Assembly: GCF_001423485.1 (NCBI RefSeq)
Contig: NZ_LMOD01000006.1
Span: forward strand, 1 to 64,000
DNA from: Microbacterium sp. Leaf320
Lineage (GTDB): Bacteria > Actinomycetota > Actinomycetes > Actinomycetales > Microbacteriaceae
Direction of reading: 5' to 3'
DNA: 64,000 bases
Shown: positions 10,266 to 18,293 of the stretch, in pieces
Layout of the letters: the number at the start of each line of letters is the position of its first letter
Position numbering within the stretch: position 1 is the stretch's first letter
Notes under the pieces: model-generated
Database searches by the model: none
What the model saw: the letters and a program-made list of their open reading frames with translations, nothing else
Told to the model about the DNA's origin: nothing
Translations under genes and position numbers: made by a program

Positions 10266-10290
10266 GGGGGCGGAGGGGGAGCCTCCGCCC
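10266..10290. repeat. GC-rich hairpin
   Basis: GGGGCGGAGG and CCTCCGCCCC form a perfect 10-bp stem with a five-base loop. There is no T-run, so it may be a factor-independent terminator of weak type or a structural element. Confidence 0.45.
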
Positions 10291-10569
10291 CGGCCGACCT
10301 GGGTATTGTCGGCTACGTGAACCGGGGAGACAGTTCACGCCCCGCTGAGAGGGGTTCACCACACAAGACGAACGAGGTCATCAAATCTGTCGCGCGAGGG
10401 CAACCTCGTCTCGCAGCCCGCCTACTCGCTTGCCGCGCAGCCGCGTTGCGCCTGGCCTGCTCCACCGGTCGGCGTGAAGACAGATCCGCTGACAAGGTGC
10501 AGCACGAAGCTCGACCGCAACGAATGTCGTGACGCCAGGGTAGAGCTGACGTTCACAGAACAGCGACAG

Positions 10570-10584
10570 CGACAGATTCTGTCG
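10570..10584. promoter_or_regulatory. 15-base palindrome upstream of the sigma fusion gene
   Basis: CGACAGATTCTGTCG is a perfect palindrome (seven bases each side of a central T), extended by imperfect GCGACAG and CGTCGC arms. It lies about 130 bases upstream of the sigma-factor gene start at 10711 and next to AT-rich DNA (10597-10620) suitable for a promoter. It is a candidate operator. Confidence 0.4.
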
Positions 10585-10628
10585 CGTCGCTCGTCCATAA
10601 CATAAGAATCAGTTTTTGGGGAAACAAT

Positions 10629-10657
10629 CCGGTAGACACAGTTGTGTCGGCTACCGG
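10629..10657. promoter_or_regulatory. Leader hairpin upstream of the sigma fusion gene
   Basis: CCGGTAG pairs with CTACCGG, and inside it GACACAGTTGTGTC is itself palindromic. In RNA this would form a stable stem-loop in the leader of the downstream gene; in DNA it could bind a dimeric regulator. It ends about 50 bases before the chosen start codon. Confidence 0.4.
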
Positions 10658-10710
10658 CAAGAGACGGCGGACCTGGAGTGGGAGGGTTCGGCGCGGGGAC
10701 TTGGGGAGTC

Positions 10711-12021
10711 ATGCAAATTTCAGGGGACCCTTCGGTCGAACACGATGACAGCTTCGCGCTCGTTGCTCTCGCGGCGAAGGGCGATCGAGCGGCAGCTGGT
10801 GCATATTTTCAGAAGAATCACCGATTGCTCATGGCGATGGCTCATCGCATCGGCGGCGGTGTGATCGATGCCGATGATCTGCTCAGCGAAGCGATGGTTA
10901 CGATGCTGACGAAGTGGACGCAGGGTGTCGGTCCCGATCGCTATGCGAATGCGTACTTGATACAAACGATGCGAAATCGGGTGAAGGACGAGTTGAAGTC
11001 CCCACGCTCGCGAGTCAGCGAAATTACCGACACCAACGCACCCGTGCACGACCCGAGTGATGAACAGCACGTCGCAGACATGCATCGTGAGTATGCGATC
11101 GTGCGTCAAGCGCTCGATCTGCTATCTCCCGACCAGCGCACTGTCCTTGTCGCGACGGTGCTGGAAGGACGCAAGCCCGCGGAGCTCGAGACCGAGCTGG
11201 GGAGACCAGCGGCCGCGATCTACTCCTTGTCTCGGCGCGCTCGCCTGAGCCTGCGTCGAGCAACGCTGCGAGTGGTATTGGAAGATCGAGCACCACAAAG
11301 GTGTCGAGAGGCGGCCTCGGAACTCCCCGACACGGTAGTGGATTCGGTTGACGACGCCGGCGACGCCCGTGGAATGGAGCACATCCGAACCTGCACGCGC
11401 TGTCGTGCGGCATGGGCCCGGTTCGGGACGATGTCCTCGGCACTCGGGATTGTCACACTCCTCACCGTCAGCGGCGTCCTCTTCCCTTCCGGGAGCGCTG
11501 AGGCAAGCGAGCTGCAGAGTACCTCAACGCCAGCCCTTCGGAGTGGCCCATCACTCCTGCGGTCCTGGGCCCGGCACTCAGGATCGTGGTCGATAAGCCC
11601 GATGAGGGTAGGCGCCGCAGCAGTCGCGCTCGGTTCGCTCACAATCGCGATTGGCGCCCTCGTCGCCCCGCTCTTGGGCCCGACACCGCCGACGGCTGAC
11701 TTTGCGGTGACGCCAACGACACTCGGTGACCGGTACGTTCTGGACGTCAGTATCGTCGTGGACCGTCCATGGACGGTCGACCAGCTCACTTTCACGCTCC
11801 CGTCAGGCTTCACGGTCGATGCGCCTCCACCAGGATGGATCTGCACGCAGACGGAGTCGGAAGCGACGCAATGTACTAGTGATGTCGCCAGCGCGTCCGG
11901 TGGAGACTTCGTCCTCTCGGGTTATTCGGCGGACAGGGACTCCACGTACCGTGTCGACCTCATCGCGCATGCCGACGGCTACACGCTTAACGCTTTCAAG
12001 GGCGGCCCCCTCTCACACTGA
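10711..12021 (+). CDS. ECF sigma factor fused to zinc-finger and membrane domains
   Basis: A 436-residue fusion. Residues 15-95 are sigma region 2 (VIDADDLLSEAMVTMLTKWT, LIQTMRNRVKDEL) and 130-190 region 4 (LDLLSPDQRTVLVATVLEG, GRPAAAIYSLSRRARLSLRR). C198 and H224-x3-C228-x2-C231 form the pattern of zinc-binding anti-sigma domains. Two hydrophobic stretches follow (about 242-258 and 299-323), then a C-terminal beta-rich domain (330-436) with a Cys pair (C378, C388). This suggests a sigma factor held at the membrane by its own anti-sigma segment. ATG 10711 is the likeliest start (GGGGAG just upstream, though only two bases away); upstream GTG/TTG starts are possible. Related ECF groups with C-terminal membrane extensions are known in actinobacteria. 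Confidence 0.8.
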   Translation: MQISGDPSVEHDDSFALVALAAKGDRAAAGAYFQKNHRLLMAMAHRIGGGVIDADDLLSEAMVTMLTKWTQGVGPDRYANAYLIQTMRNRVKDELKSPRSRVSEITDTNAPVHDPSDEQHVADMHREYAIVRQALDLLSPDQRTVLVATVLEGRKPAELETELGRPAAAIYSLSRRARLSLRRATLRVVLEDRAPQRCREAASELPDTVVDSVDDAGDARGMEHIRTCTRCRAAWARFGTMSSALGIVTLLTVSGVLFPSGSAEASELQSTSTPALRSGPSLLRSWARHSGSWSISPMRVGAAAVALGSLTIAIGALVAPLLGPTPPTADFAVTPTTLGDRYVLDVSIVVDRPWTVDQLTFTLPSGFTVDAPPPGWICTQTESEATQCTSDVASASGGDFVLSGYSADRDSTYRVDLIAHADGYTLNAFKGGPLSH

Positions 12022-12703
12022 GAATCCCTATCTTTCCGTTGGACCATGGACCATCCCGTCGCCAACGCCGTCGAGGCTGCAATCGTCGACGTTTTGTCCT
12101 CACACCCGCGGATATCGAAACCTGCGTCCCCACACTTTCGATTGGCTGGCCGAGCGAGCCTCAAGGTGCGGCCGCGCTTCTAGGCATGCCGCGGCCGACC
12201 GGAGGCGGAGAAGGTCATCGGACGTGACGAAGTCCAGTGCCGCACGCTCGAGAACAAACGGAAAGAGTTCTGCCCCCTGGGTACCAGCGGCCGCGCGATC
12301 GCGGCCATGTCCTGACGTGCGGGCCGCGCCCCGTCTCGCCCAAGTCGCTCCCGCCCGCGGGACAGATCAAGGCGACCGCCGGAGCCACAGGTTGTCTCGA
12401 TGTTGCGGATACGACGCAGCAGCGGGTTGGGACTGTCGACACACGCAGGTCGGTCGTCAGCAACGGATGAGCGTGCCGCGGCTATCGAAGTGTGAGGGGA
12501 CGAAGCTTGGGGACTTCGCCCCCTCGCCGGATGAAGGAGCCCGGCGCGCAACCGTGGAATCGGCCACGTGACTGATCAGTCGGAATGGAAGACGAACGGG
12601 CGGGAAAAGTCTGTCGGCCGACTCCCGTTGTGCCAAAGGGCGACAGATTAGGACGTCAGAGTCGTCGTCTCTTGTGTACCGTGTGCCGTCCCGTAGGAGT
12701 CCC
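12022..12703. other. Stretch without a recognisable gene
   Basis: No supported gene. It contains one clear hairpin at 12494-12525 (listed separately). The open frames are unconvincing in codon use and have no start signals. Confidence 0.4.
12494..12525. repeat. Hairpin
   Basis: GAGGGG, one unpaired base, CGAAG, an eight-base loop CTTGGGGA, then CTTCG and CCCCCTC. It could act as a terminator for either side although no T-run follows. On the minus strand the loop reads UCCCCAAG, similar to the loops of the candidate RNA at 34921-35063. Confidence 0.4.
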
Positions 12704-13197
12704 GTGTCCCTGTTCTACCGCCGTCCACCACGTGTGCTTGGCGTCGCGATGTTCGTCATTGCGATGGCGGCCCTCTCTGGGTGTGCGACACACGACACGA
12801 CGACCGATACCGAGGTTTGTGAGCCTGCGTCCCCGGAATTCACCGAAGCAGGGGCCGCTGGCGTGTTCGCGGTCGAAGTAGGCGACTGCTTCGACCATCA
12901 GCCCGCGACAACATCCTCAGATGTCCCTGTCGTGCTGTTCGCTCAGTCGCACACGAATGAGATTTCTTACGCGCGCGGGATGCCCGACGGCGAGTTCGAC
13001 GATGCCGCGATCGCCGCTTCAAGTCCGACGGGCTGCTGCCGGAGGTCGTCGGTCGAGCCTCCGACACGTCGGCGCTCGATGTCTGGAACGGTGTTTCCAC
13101 TGCAAAGACGTGGGAACCCGCTGACCACGAAGTCCTCTGCGCCATCACTGATCCCAGAGGGTCCGTGCCAGGTACCGTGAAGGGTTCTGAGCAGTGA
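12704..13197 (+). pseudogene. Lipoprotein with septum-formation-like domain, frameshifted
   Basis: The product begins as a lipoprotein: GTG 12704 (AGGAG four bases upstream), a hydrophobic signal and lipobox ALSGC. The next part (GVFAVEVGDCFDHQP, then VPVVLFAQSHTNEI) follows the 'VGDCFD ... PHxxEV' layout of actinobacterial septum-formation-type domains. Near 13010-13020 the homology leaves this frame, and the continuation RFKSDGLLPEVVGRAS and TWEPADHEVLCAITD is found two bases over, ending at TGA 13195-13197, which overlaps the next start ATG 13197. In the original frame translation would run to 13180 as nonsense. Either a small deletion has broken the gene or the base call is wrong. Confidence 0.6.
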
Positions 13198-14222
13198 TGA
13201 GTACCGTGTCGCCGATGGCGGGTGGGCCAGCGTCCGCCACCTACGCCTCGAAAGTGTGGTCTCCCCTGCTCGGAGCCTTTGTGGGCTCCGCGATCGCCTC
13301 GGCTGTGGTCATTGATGTTATGACGGTGAGGCTACCCGTACCGGGAATCAGAGACGCCGGTTGGGATGCGGTCATCGGCCTGATCCTCGTCGGCGTCCTT
13401 GTCGCGCTCTTTCTCGCCTTCTGGATGCAGAACCTCAGCGTGGTGATCTCGACGACTTCCGTCACAGTTCGACGCCCGTTTCACGTTCTTGCATCATTTC
13501 ACCGCGCTGGCACGTCGTTCAGGTCCACGGTCATCACGCACCGCACCACGGGACTCCCTTCTGCAACGACACGAACCTTGATCGCGACCCGCACGGACGG
13601 GACATCGAGTGTGTTCACGCTGAACAAGCTCCCCCCCGAAACGTTCAGCGAACTGCTCGACCATCTGAATCCCGCGAGGCCGGGCTCCGATCTGACCGGA
13701 GACTTGCGCACCTCCCCATCGGCGACGCCCGCACAGAATGTCGTGTTCACGGTCGATGCTTCGTCGATGATTAGGACTCGGCGAACGTTGACATTCTTCG
13801 CGACACTTGTGACGCTCGCTGTCGTGGCGACTGAGGGCGCGATCGGAGTTCAGCCCCTTCGGGCTCCTTCCCTCCCGTTCGTCGCGGTGCTCATCGCCGG
13901 CCCTTTCGTAATCGGCTTACTCATCGCCGTCATCATCGTGGACGACCAGGTACGCCGGTTCCCGCGAGCCATCCGCGTGAACGCGCACGACATCCTCATC
14001 GATGACCAGCAATACCCGTTCTCGGAACTCTCTCGCGTGTGGGTGACCGCACCCACCCACCAAACGAAACAGATCACCATCGAACAACACGACGGGCGAA
14101 CAGCCCGCCGCCTGCTCGAAACGGGCAACACCCATATGCGCCAGCCCTACACAGAGTTTGTGCGGACCCTCGCTGAGGCAACGGCAACGCGCCGCGGGCT
14201 ACTTGGCTTCGACCGGGGCTGA
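13197..14222 (+). CDS. Membrane protein of unknown function (341 aa)
   Basis: I do not recognise the family. Four hydrophobic segments are visible, in two pairs: about residues 21-45 and 59-80, then 200-220 and 228-250, each pair followed by a soluble part (85-195 and 255-341). The halves look like two copies of a 'two membrane helices plus beta domain' unit of the PH-like type: both soluble parts have alternating hydrophobic strands (SVTVRRPFHVL; DILIDDQQYPFSELSRVWV). ATG 13197 overlaps the stop of the preceding lipoprotein frame (TGATG), so the two genes are translationally coupled and probably work together at the membrane. Confidence 0.65.
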   Translation: MSTVSPMAGGPASATYASKVWSPLLGAFVGSAIASAVVIDVMTVRLPVPGIRDAGWDAVIGLILVGVLVALFLAFWMQNLSVVISTTSVTVRRPFHVLASFHRAGTSFRSTVITHRTTGLPSATTRTLIATRTDGTSSVFTLNKLPPETFSELLDHLNPARPGSDLTGDLRTSPSATPAQNVVFTVDASSMIRTRRTLTFFATLVTLAVVATEGAIGVQPLRAPSLPFVAVLIAGPFVIGLLIAVIIVDDQVRRFPRAIRVNAHDILIDDQQYPFSELSRVWVTAPTHQTKQITIEQHDGRTARRLLETGNTHMRQPYTEFVRTLAEATATRRGLLGFDRG

Positions 14223-14304
14223 CAGACAACCCGCGCGCCCTCTTCCACCACTCGCACCACTCGCACCGCTCTCGGCCACAACGGCCATCACCATGGAGGC
14301 ACGA

Positions 14305-14727
14305 ATGAACCAGGTCACCCCTTACCTGTCGTTCCGCGGCAACGCTCGAGACGCGATGAACTTTTATCATTCCGTGCTCGGTGGCGAGCTACGCATCGAT
14401 ACCTTCGACACCGTCCCCGCGATGATGTCCTCGCCGCAAGACAAGAACCTCGTCTTGCACTCGCAACTCATGATCGATGATGGTCCCATACTGATGGCTG
14501 CGGACACCCCGACGCATATGCCACACTCGCCTGCCGCGGGGATGTCGGTCTCGTTGAGCGGCGACGACCAAGCAGAAATCGAGCGCATCTGGAAAGCAGT
14601 GAGCGAGGGCGCCACCGTGACGATGCCGCTTGCCACCCCACCGTGGGGAGGCAAGTTCGGGATGCTGGTCGATAAGTTCGGCATCCCCTGGATGCTGTCC
14701 GTCATCGTCCCCGCCCTCGCCGCGTAG
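14305..14727 (+). CDS. VOC-family protein, PhnB/YjdN type
   Basis: A 140-residue protein of the vicinal-oxygen-chelate superfamily, PhnB subgroup. It begins MNQVTPYLSFRGNARDAMNF with the usual paired beta-alpha-beta modules, DTPTHMPHSPAAGMSVSLSG in the middle and WGGKFGMLVDKFGIPWML near the end, which is diagnostic of the subgroup. No function can be assigned beyond a possible small-molecule-binding or resistance role. The start at ATG 14305 has GGAGG five bases upstream. It lies between membrane-protein genes on the same strand (83 bases after one, 38 before the next). Confidence 0.85.
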   Translation: MNQVTPYLSFRGNARDAMNFYHSVLGGELRIDTFDTVPAMMSSPQDKNLVLHSQLMIDDGPILMAADTPTHMPHSPAAGMSVSLSGDDQAEIERIWKAVSEGATVTMPLATPPWGGKFGMLVDKFGIPWMLSVIVPALAA

Positions 14728-14764
14728 GCGACCGACCGTAGGCCGAGATCTCCGAAGGAATGTG

Positions 14765-15331
14765 ATGCTGACCCCTGAACAACCAAGGTCTCGCGTGAGG
14801 CGTCGTCCGGCACGCGAGGGTCGACGACGACACCCTGTCGCGTTGATCGTCGCCAGTGTTGCTCTCATCGCTCTCGGTGGCAGTCTTCTTACGGCGACCG
14901 CGATCGCCCCACGATCCCTCGAGTATGCCTGGGGCACCATACGGAGTGTTGCCGTGACCACACCTCAGCTCTTCACCCGCGAGCTTCCGTCTGTCCGGCT
15001 TGGGGCGTCAGGATCGGCCATCGACCTCGATCGCTGCGATGGCACGTTCACCGAGATGGTCGACTACCGACAACGTGAGGTCCCCCCGGTGTGGGCCGCG
15101 CACAACAACTGCGGCGGTGACACGATCCTGCCCTGGAAAGAGGGGCAGCGATTCCTCGTCGGCGACGAAGAATATGAAGTCGTTGAAGTGCGGCTGCTCC
15201 CGAAGTACACGGCGACCCCCAAGGACCTCCTCGGCATGAAAGGCGAACTGGCCTTGCAAACCTGCCTTTACGGGGAACCACTTATGTCATTCGTCGGCGC
15301 AACATCCGTTCGTGTCTTGGCCGAGGAGTAA
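14765..15331 (+). CDS. Membrane-anchored sortase-like protein
   Basis: A 188-residue protein with a basic amino-terminus, one membrane anchor (about 25-47) and an extracytoplasmic domain resembling the carboxy-terminal half of sortases: H113 in WAAHNNCGGDTILPW, then FLVGDEEYEVVEV, and C167 in LALQTCLYG. These correspond to the catalytic His and Cys. The Arg expected about ten residues after the Cys is not at the usual place (LMSFVGATSVRV), so activity is uncertain. A protein with an LATTG sorting signal is encoded at 20584-22254 in the same region; class E sortases prefer LAxTG. Start ATG 14765 with AAGGA upstream. The sortase assignment is inference from motifs. Confidence 0.5.
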   Translation: MLTPEQPRSRVRRRPAREGRRRHPVALIVASVALIALGGSLLTATAIAPRSLEYAWGTIRSVAVTTPQLFTRELPSVRLGASGSAIDLDRCDGTFTEMVDYRQREVPPVWAAHNNCGGDTILPWKEGQRFLVGDEEYEVVEVRLLPKYTATPKDLLGMKGELALQTCLYGEPLMSFVGATSVRVLAEE

Positions 15332-15846
15332 CGGGATGGATCATGTACGCGCTGCAGCAGGACTGCCCTCCCCCGCGCCGACACCCCACCCCACCCGGCT
15401 CGCCTACGACGACGTATATGAGGCCTTAAGAGCGGCGATCCTCCCTCGAAGGCGTTCCTCGTTCAGCCTGGCCGATATCGCAACGAGATCCGCGTGGGTG
15501 TCGAGTGTCCGAGATGGACAGGGCCATCTTCTGGTCGGCGGGGCTATCTCCGGAGCTCTTCACGCTCAAAGGACCCGGGGCGCGCAGTCGGGCGATGTCG
15601 AAAGGTGTCCCAGCTACTCACCGGGCGCTGCCGTCACGCCCCCGACATGGTCGCTGTGAAGTCGTGGCTTGCCGACGGGCTGCGATACCCAGAGGACCAG
15701 AACGCGGAACAGATTCGGGTGTCAAACGCGCTTACGGCTCGTGGCTGGACTCACCTCTCTAACCGAGTTACATCCCTCATTCTTGCCACGTTCACCGTCG
15801 CCCTCCGCGCAACGGCATTCACCTACCCCGCACCCCAGGAGCAGCG
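15332..15846. other. Stretch with possible relic coding sequence
   Basis: No intact gene. Pieces in different plus-strand frames look like decayed coding sequence: RLAYDDVYEALRAAIL (15390-15440), and VKSWLADGLRYPEDQNAEQI followed by RVSNALTARGW (15655-15745), the latter loosely recalling the end of VapE/primase-type mobile-element proteins. I cannot confirm either parent. Confidence 0.3.
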
Positions 15847-16503
15847 ATGACGATCCTTAAGCACCCGCAAGCAGTGACCTTGACTACCCGACGCGGAGTA
15901 GACCCCACGCCCTTGTCAGAGCTGGCCTTTCAACACATCAGTGACCGGATACTCCAGGGCAAGTACGGGCCAGGAGACGTGCTGCACAACCGCCACTTCG
16001 CCGATGAGCTCGGAGTGTCGCTCAATCCAGTTCGCGAGGCGATTCTGCGCCTCCGCGACATCGGACTTGTAGAGGTCTCCCCCGCCCGGTACACCAAGGT
16101 CGCCGACTTTTCAGCCGCCGAGTCCCGAGCCTCGATCGGCTACGCAGGCAGCCTTGCTGGCCTCGCCCTAAAGAACTCTCTCCCGACCCAACCGTCCCGA
16201 ACCCGAAAGAAGCTCGCAGCGGCCGCCACCAAGATCATCAGTGCAGAGAACCGCCCCGACGCCACCGCTGCGTTCCTCTCTGCTGTAGCCGCCCTCGTCC
16301 CCCATCCCCCGCAGGGCCGCCACCTGACGGAAGTCGCACTCCTGGCGTACTGCGCACTGCGGTTCTCCGCCCTCACCTCGAGCGACGCCGACAGCAGCCT
16401 TACCCCTGTTGTCACCACCCTCAGCGACGCTCTCCAGACCGGAAACAGGGAGATCGCCGAAACAACGGTGTGCGCGCTCTTCACGATCCTCCAGGGCAAT
16501 TAG
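15847..16503 (+). CDS. GntR-family transcriptional regulator
   Basis: A 218-residue regulator. The winged helix-turn-helix of GntR type spans about residues 24-85 (LAFQHISDRILQGKYGPGD, HFADELGVSLNPVREAILRL, IGLVEVSP). The C-terminal half is helical and shorter and less conserved than a typical FCD domain, and the metal-binding Asp/His pattern of FCD is not evident. It could control the neighbouring operon, but no operator is recognisable. ATG 15847 begins the frame. Its 3' end overlaps the end of the convergent gene at 16481-17008 by 23 bases. Confidence 0.75.
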   Translation: MTILKHPQAVTLTTRRGVDPTPLSELAFQHISDRILQGKYGPGDVLHNRHFADELGVSLNPVREAILRLRDIGLVEVSPARYTKVADFSAAESRASIGYAGSLAGLALKNSLPTQPSRTRKKLAAAATKIISAENRPDATAAFLSAVAALVPHPPQGRHLTEVALLAYCALRFSALTSSDADSSLTPVVTTLSDALQTGNREIAETTVCALFTILQGN

Positions 16504-17008
16504 AGGCCCTCATCGCCCCTGTCGAGTCACCGCAGAAAGCATCGAACTCAAGCTGGGTGAAGAGAAGTGCGCTTGCGACTGGCGGGCTGCCCCCGCCGCA
16601 CACCCTACGCCGCCTCGATGGCGATGCCCGTTTTTCTAGCCAGGACATCGTTCGCGCTCGTACGACACCACGATTCTGAGTCGACCGCCGGCGAAAGTAG
16701 CTCACGACTAGGGTCCCCACAACCACCGAAGGAAACGTAGTGGTGGCAACGACCGGTGGCTGCCACGACATAGTGAAGCAGGAGGTAACGCTTAGGACAG
16801 CGCCTGCGATCCAAACCAGCGAACTTGTCCCCACGATCTCCGCCGTCGACGGCCTCCCGACGACGATCGCAACCGCTGCGACGATCGACGCTCCCACTGA
16901 GAGAAAGAGCCCCATCGCTCCTACAGGCTGGAAGAACGATGCAAGTGCGTTCTCCAAGAACTGCGAAGACGCATTGTTTTGGTCCGCAACCCACTCCGAT
17001 GGTCGCAT
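16481..17008 (-). CDS. Small membrane protein of unknown function
   Basis: A 175-residue frame with three hydrophobic helices: FFQPVGAMGLFLSVGASIVA near 28-50, VGTSSLVWIAGAVLSVTSCF near 58-80 and FPSVVVGTLVVSYF near 92-106, followed by an Arg-rich tail. The start is placed at ATG 17008, with AGGA five bases upstream; longer starts up to 17095 exist. It lies downstream of the roadblock-GTPase operon on the same strand (116-base gap) and may be a membrane partner, but that is a guess from position. The tail overlaps the GntR gene and may not all be under selection. Confidence 0.45.
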   Translation of the reverse strand: MRPSEWVADQNNASSQFLENALASFFQPVGAMGLFLSVGASIVAAVAIVVGRPSTAEIVGTSSLVWIAGAVLSVTSCFTMSWQPPVVATTTFPSVVVGTLVVSYFRRRSTQNRGVVRARTMSWLEKRASPSRRRRVCGGGSPPVASALLFTQLEFDAFCGDSTGAMRASNCPGGS

Positions 17009-17124
17009 TCCATTCCTAGCTTTCATCTGGGCACAGTCACGCACTGTCCACGATGCACGGTCCATACGGAGCTGTGGGCTCGTCCCGCTGCGCAACCAAT
17101 GCTCCGACCCGGGACATCTAGTGC

Positions 17125-17640
17125 CTATGCGGGCGGCGCGGATACCCCTAGGGCGGTGATGAGTTCGTATGCAGCAGACCGTGCCTGCACGATGACCGTG
17201 CCGAGCTGCACTCCGCTGGCTGACACCGACAACAGCAACTGCCCGTAAGGCGCAAGGATGAAACTCAGCAGCGACATCTGACTGGCCCCGATCGATACCG
17301 ACACCACCGCGGACATGCTTGGAGTCGTCCCCTGCGAGAGGATGTCCGCCTCTGCCCTGGCAACTCCGAACAGCGAACCGTTCATCGCCGCCAAACGATC
17401 ACCCGAGTCGTGAGGGACGCCGACCGACGCGATATGGAGTCCGTCGGCGGTCGAGAGGACTGCTGACGTCATCTCAGGGAACGAAGCCTCTAGGTGGCGT
17501 AGCCGCGTAAGCGCGGCCCCGCTTACTACCGCCGACCACAGGGCCCAGTCCGTCGCAATGGCAGGATGCATGAGCGCCTGGTCGTTCATCGTCGAGGATC
17601 CCCCATCGGAGAGAGTTTGCTCGCTTGAGTATTTGCTCAC
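17125..17640 (-). CDS. Roadblock/LC7-like protein, distal
   Basis: A 171-residue protein containing a roadblock/LC7 (MglB-like) fold: LRHLEASFPEMTSAVLSTAD then GLHIASVGV, DRLAAMNGSLFGVARAEADI, and MSLLSFILAPYGQLLLSVSA with VQLGTVIVQARSAAYELI. Such proteins bind Ras-like GTPases as activators or scaffolds. GTG 17640 is the start: it overlaps the stop of the GTPase gene (GTGA), and AAGGA stands three bases upstream, so the two are translationally coupled. It has a longer amino-terminal extension than the first roadblock protein of the operon. Confidence 0.75.
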   Translation of the reverse strand: MSKYSSEQTLSDGGSSTMNDQALMHPAIATDWALWSAVVSGAALTRLRHLEASFPEMTSAVLSTADGLHIASVGVPHDSGDRLAAMNGSLFGVARAEADILSQGTTPSMSAVVSVSIGASQMSLLSFILAPYGQLLLSVSASGVQLGTVIVQARSAAYELITALGVSAPPA

Positions 17641-18293
17641 AAGTCCTTCTCCGGCAGGTCGAGCGCAACGCACGCGACTCGTTCCACGCTGTCGCGATCG
17701 CGCGCATCGGCCGCGATCACACGGTCGACGGGAATCCCGTGGCGGTCGAGTACCTCGGAGAGCGATCCGCGGGCAGCCTCGAGTGCGTCGTCCGCGCAGT
17801 GGCTGACGGCGATCACGAGCCGGTGCTCGTCGCCGGCGAATCGGGGGATCCATGTAGCCGCGTCCGTGGCTATGTCCGCGTGATCAGCGCGCAACCAGAG
17901 CAGGAACCGGGCGTCAGGCATCGATGAGTACCGCTGCGCATGCGCGAAACGGTCCTGTCCCGGCACACCGATGAGGGCCACAGAAAGTTCTGCTGTGGGC
18001 TTCCATGCACCGTAGTCGAGCCCCACGGTAGTGGTCTTCTTTTCGTCGTCACCGAGCTCATCAGATCCAGCCGAGATCGGAACGTCCGTGTCAACCGGTG
18101 ACACATCGCTCAGCGCGCGTACGGCCGTCGTCTTCCCCGCACCCACCGGTCCCGCGAACACGAGACGATACCGGTTCGGCAGGCCCACCCGTCGCCAGCG
18201 CGTGCGTTTCTGTTTCATCGCTGTTTCCGCCAACACGGGGTGCGCCCAGGAGACGTCAACGAGCTCGGTCGTCCGGATAAGTCCGATAGTCAA
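17637..18293 (-). CDS. Ras-like GTP-binding protein (CvnD/MglA type)
   Basis: A small GTPase of 218 residues between two roadblock genes. G1 is AGPVGAGKTT (47-56), a switch Thr lies in KKTTTVGLDYG (86-95), and G3 is IGVPGQDRF (108-116), as in the conservon GTPase CvnD. A canonical NKxD guanine-specificity motif is missing (the place reads IAVSHCADDA), so nucleotide preference may be altered. The first 40 residues form a basic extension. The start is TTG 18293, overlapping the upstream stop (TTGA); an internal ATG at codon 26 is an alternative. It should act as a molecular switch with the two roadblock proteins, probably at the membrane or cell pole. Confidence 0.8.
   Translation of the reverse strand: MTIGLIRTTELVDVSWAHPVLAETAMKQKRTRWRRVGLPNRYRLVFAGPVGAGKTTAVRALSDVSPVDTDVPISAGSDELGDDEKKTTTVGLDYGAWKPTAELSVALIGVPGQDRFAHAQRYSSMPDARFLLWLRADHADIATDAATWIPRFAGDEHRLVIAVSHCADDALEAARGSLSEVLDRHGIPVDRVIAADARDRDSVERVACVALDLPEKDL

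Larger units (their letters stand above)
9534..10710. other. Long stretch without a recognisable gene
   Basis: Nearly 1.2 kb before the sigma fusion gene. The only plausible small frame (9945-10133, MNEVHALTQVDALSEEGLPE) has no recognisable family. The stretch holds a perfect 10-bp hairpin at 10266-10290, a palindrome at 10570-10584 and a hairpin at 10629-10657, listed separately. The rest shows nothing I can identify. Confidence 0.4.
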
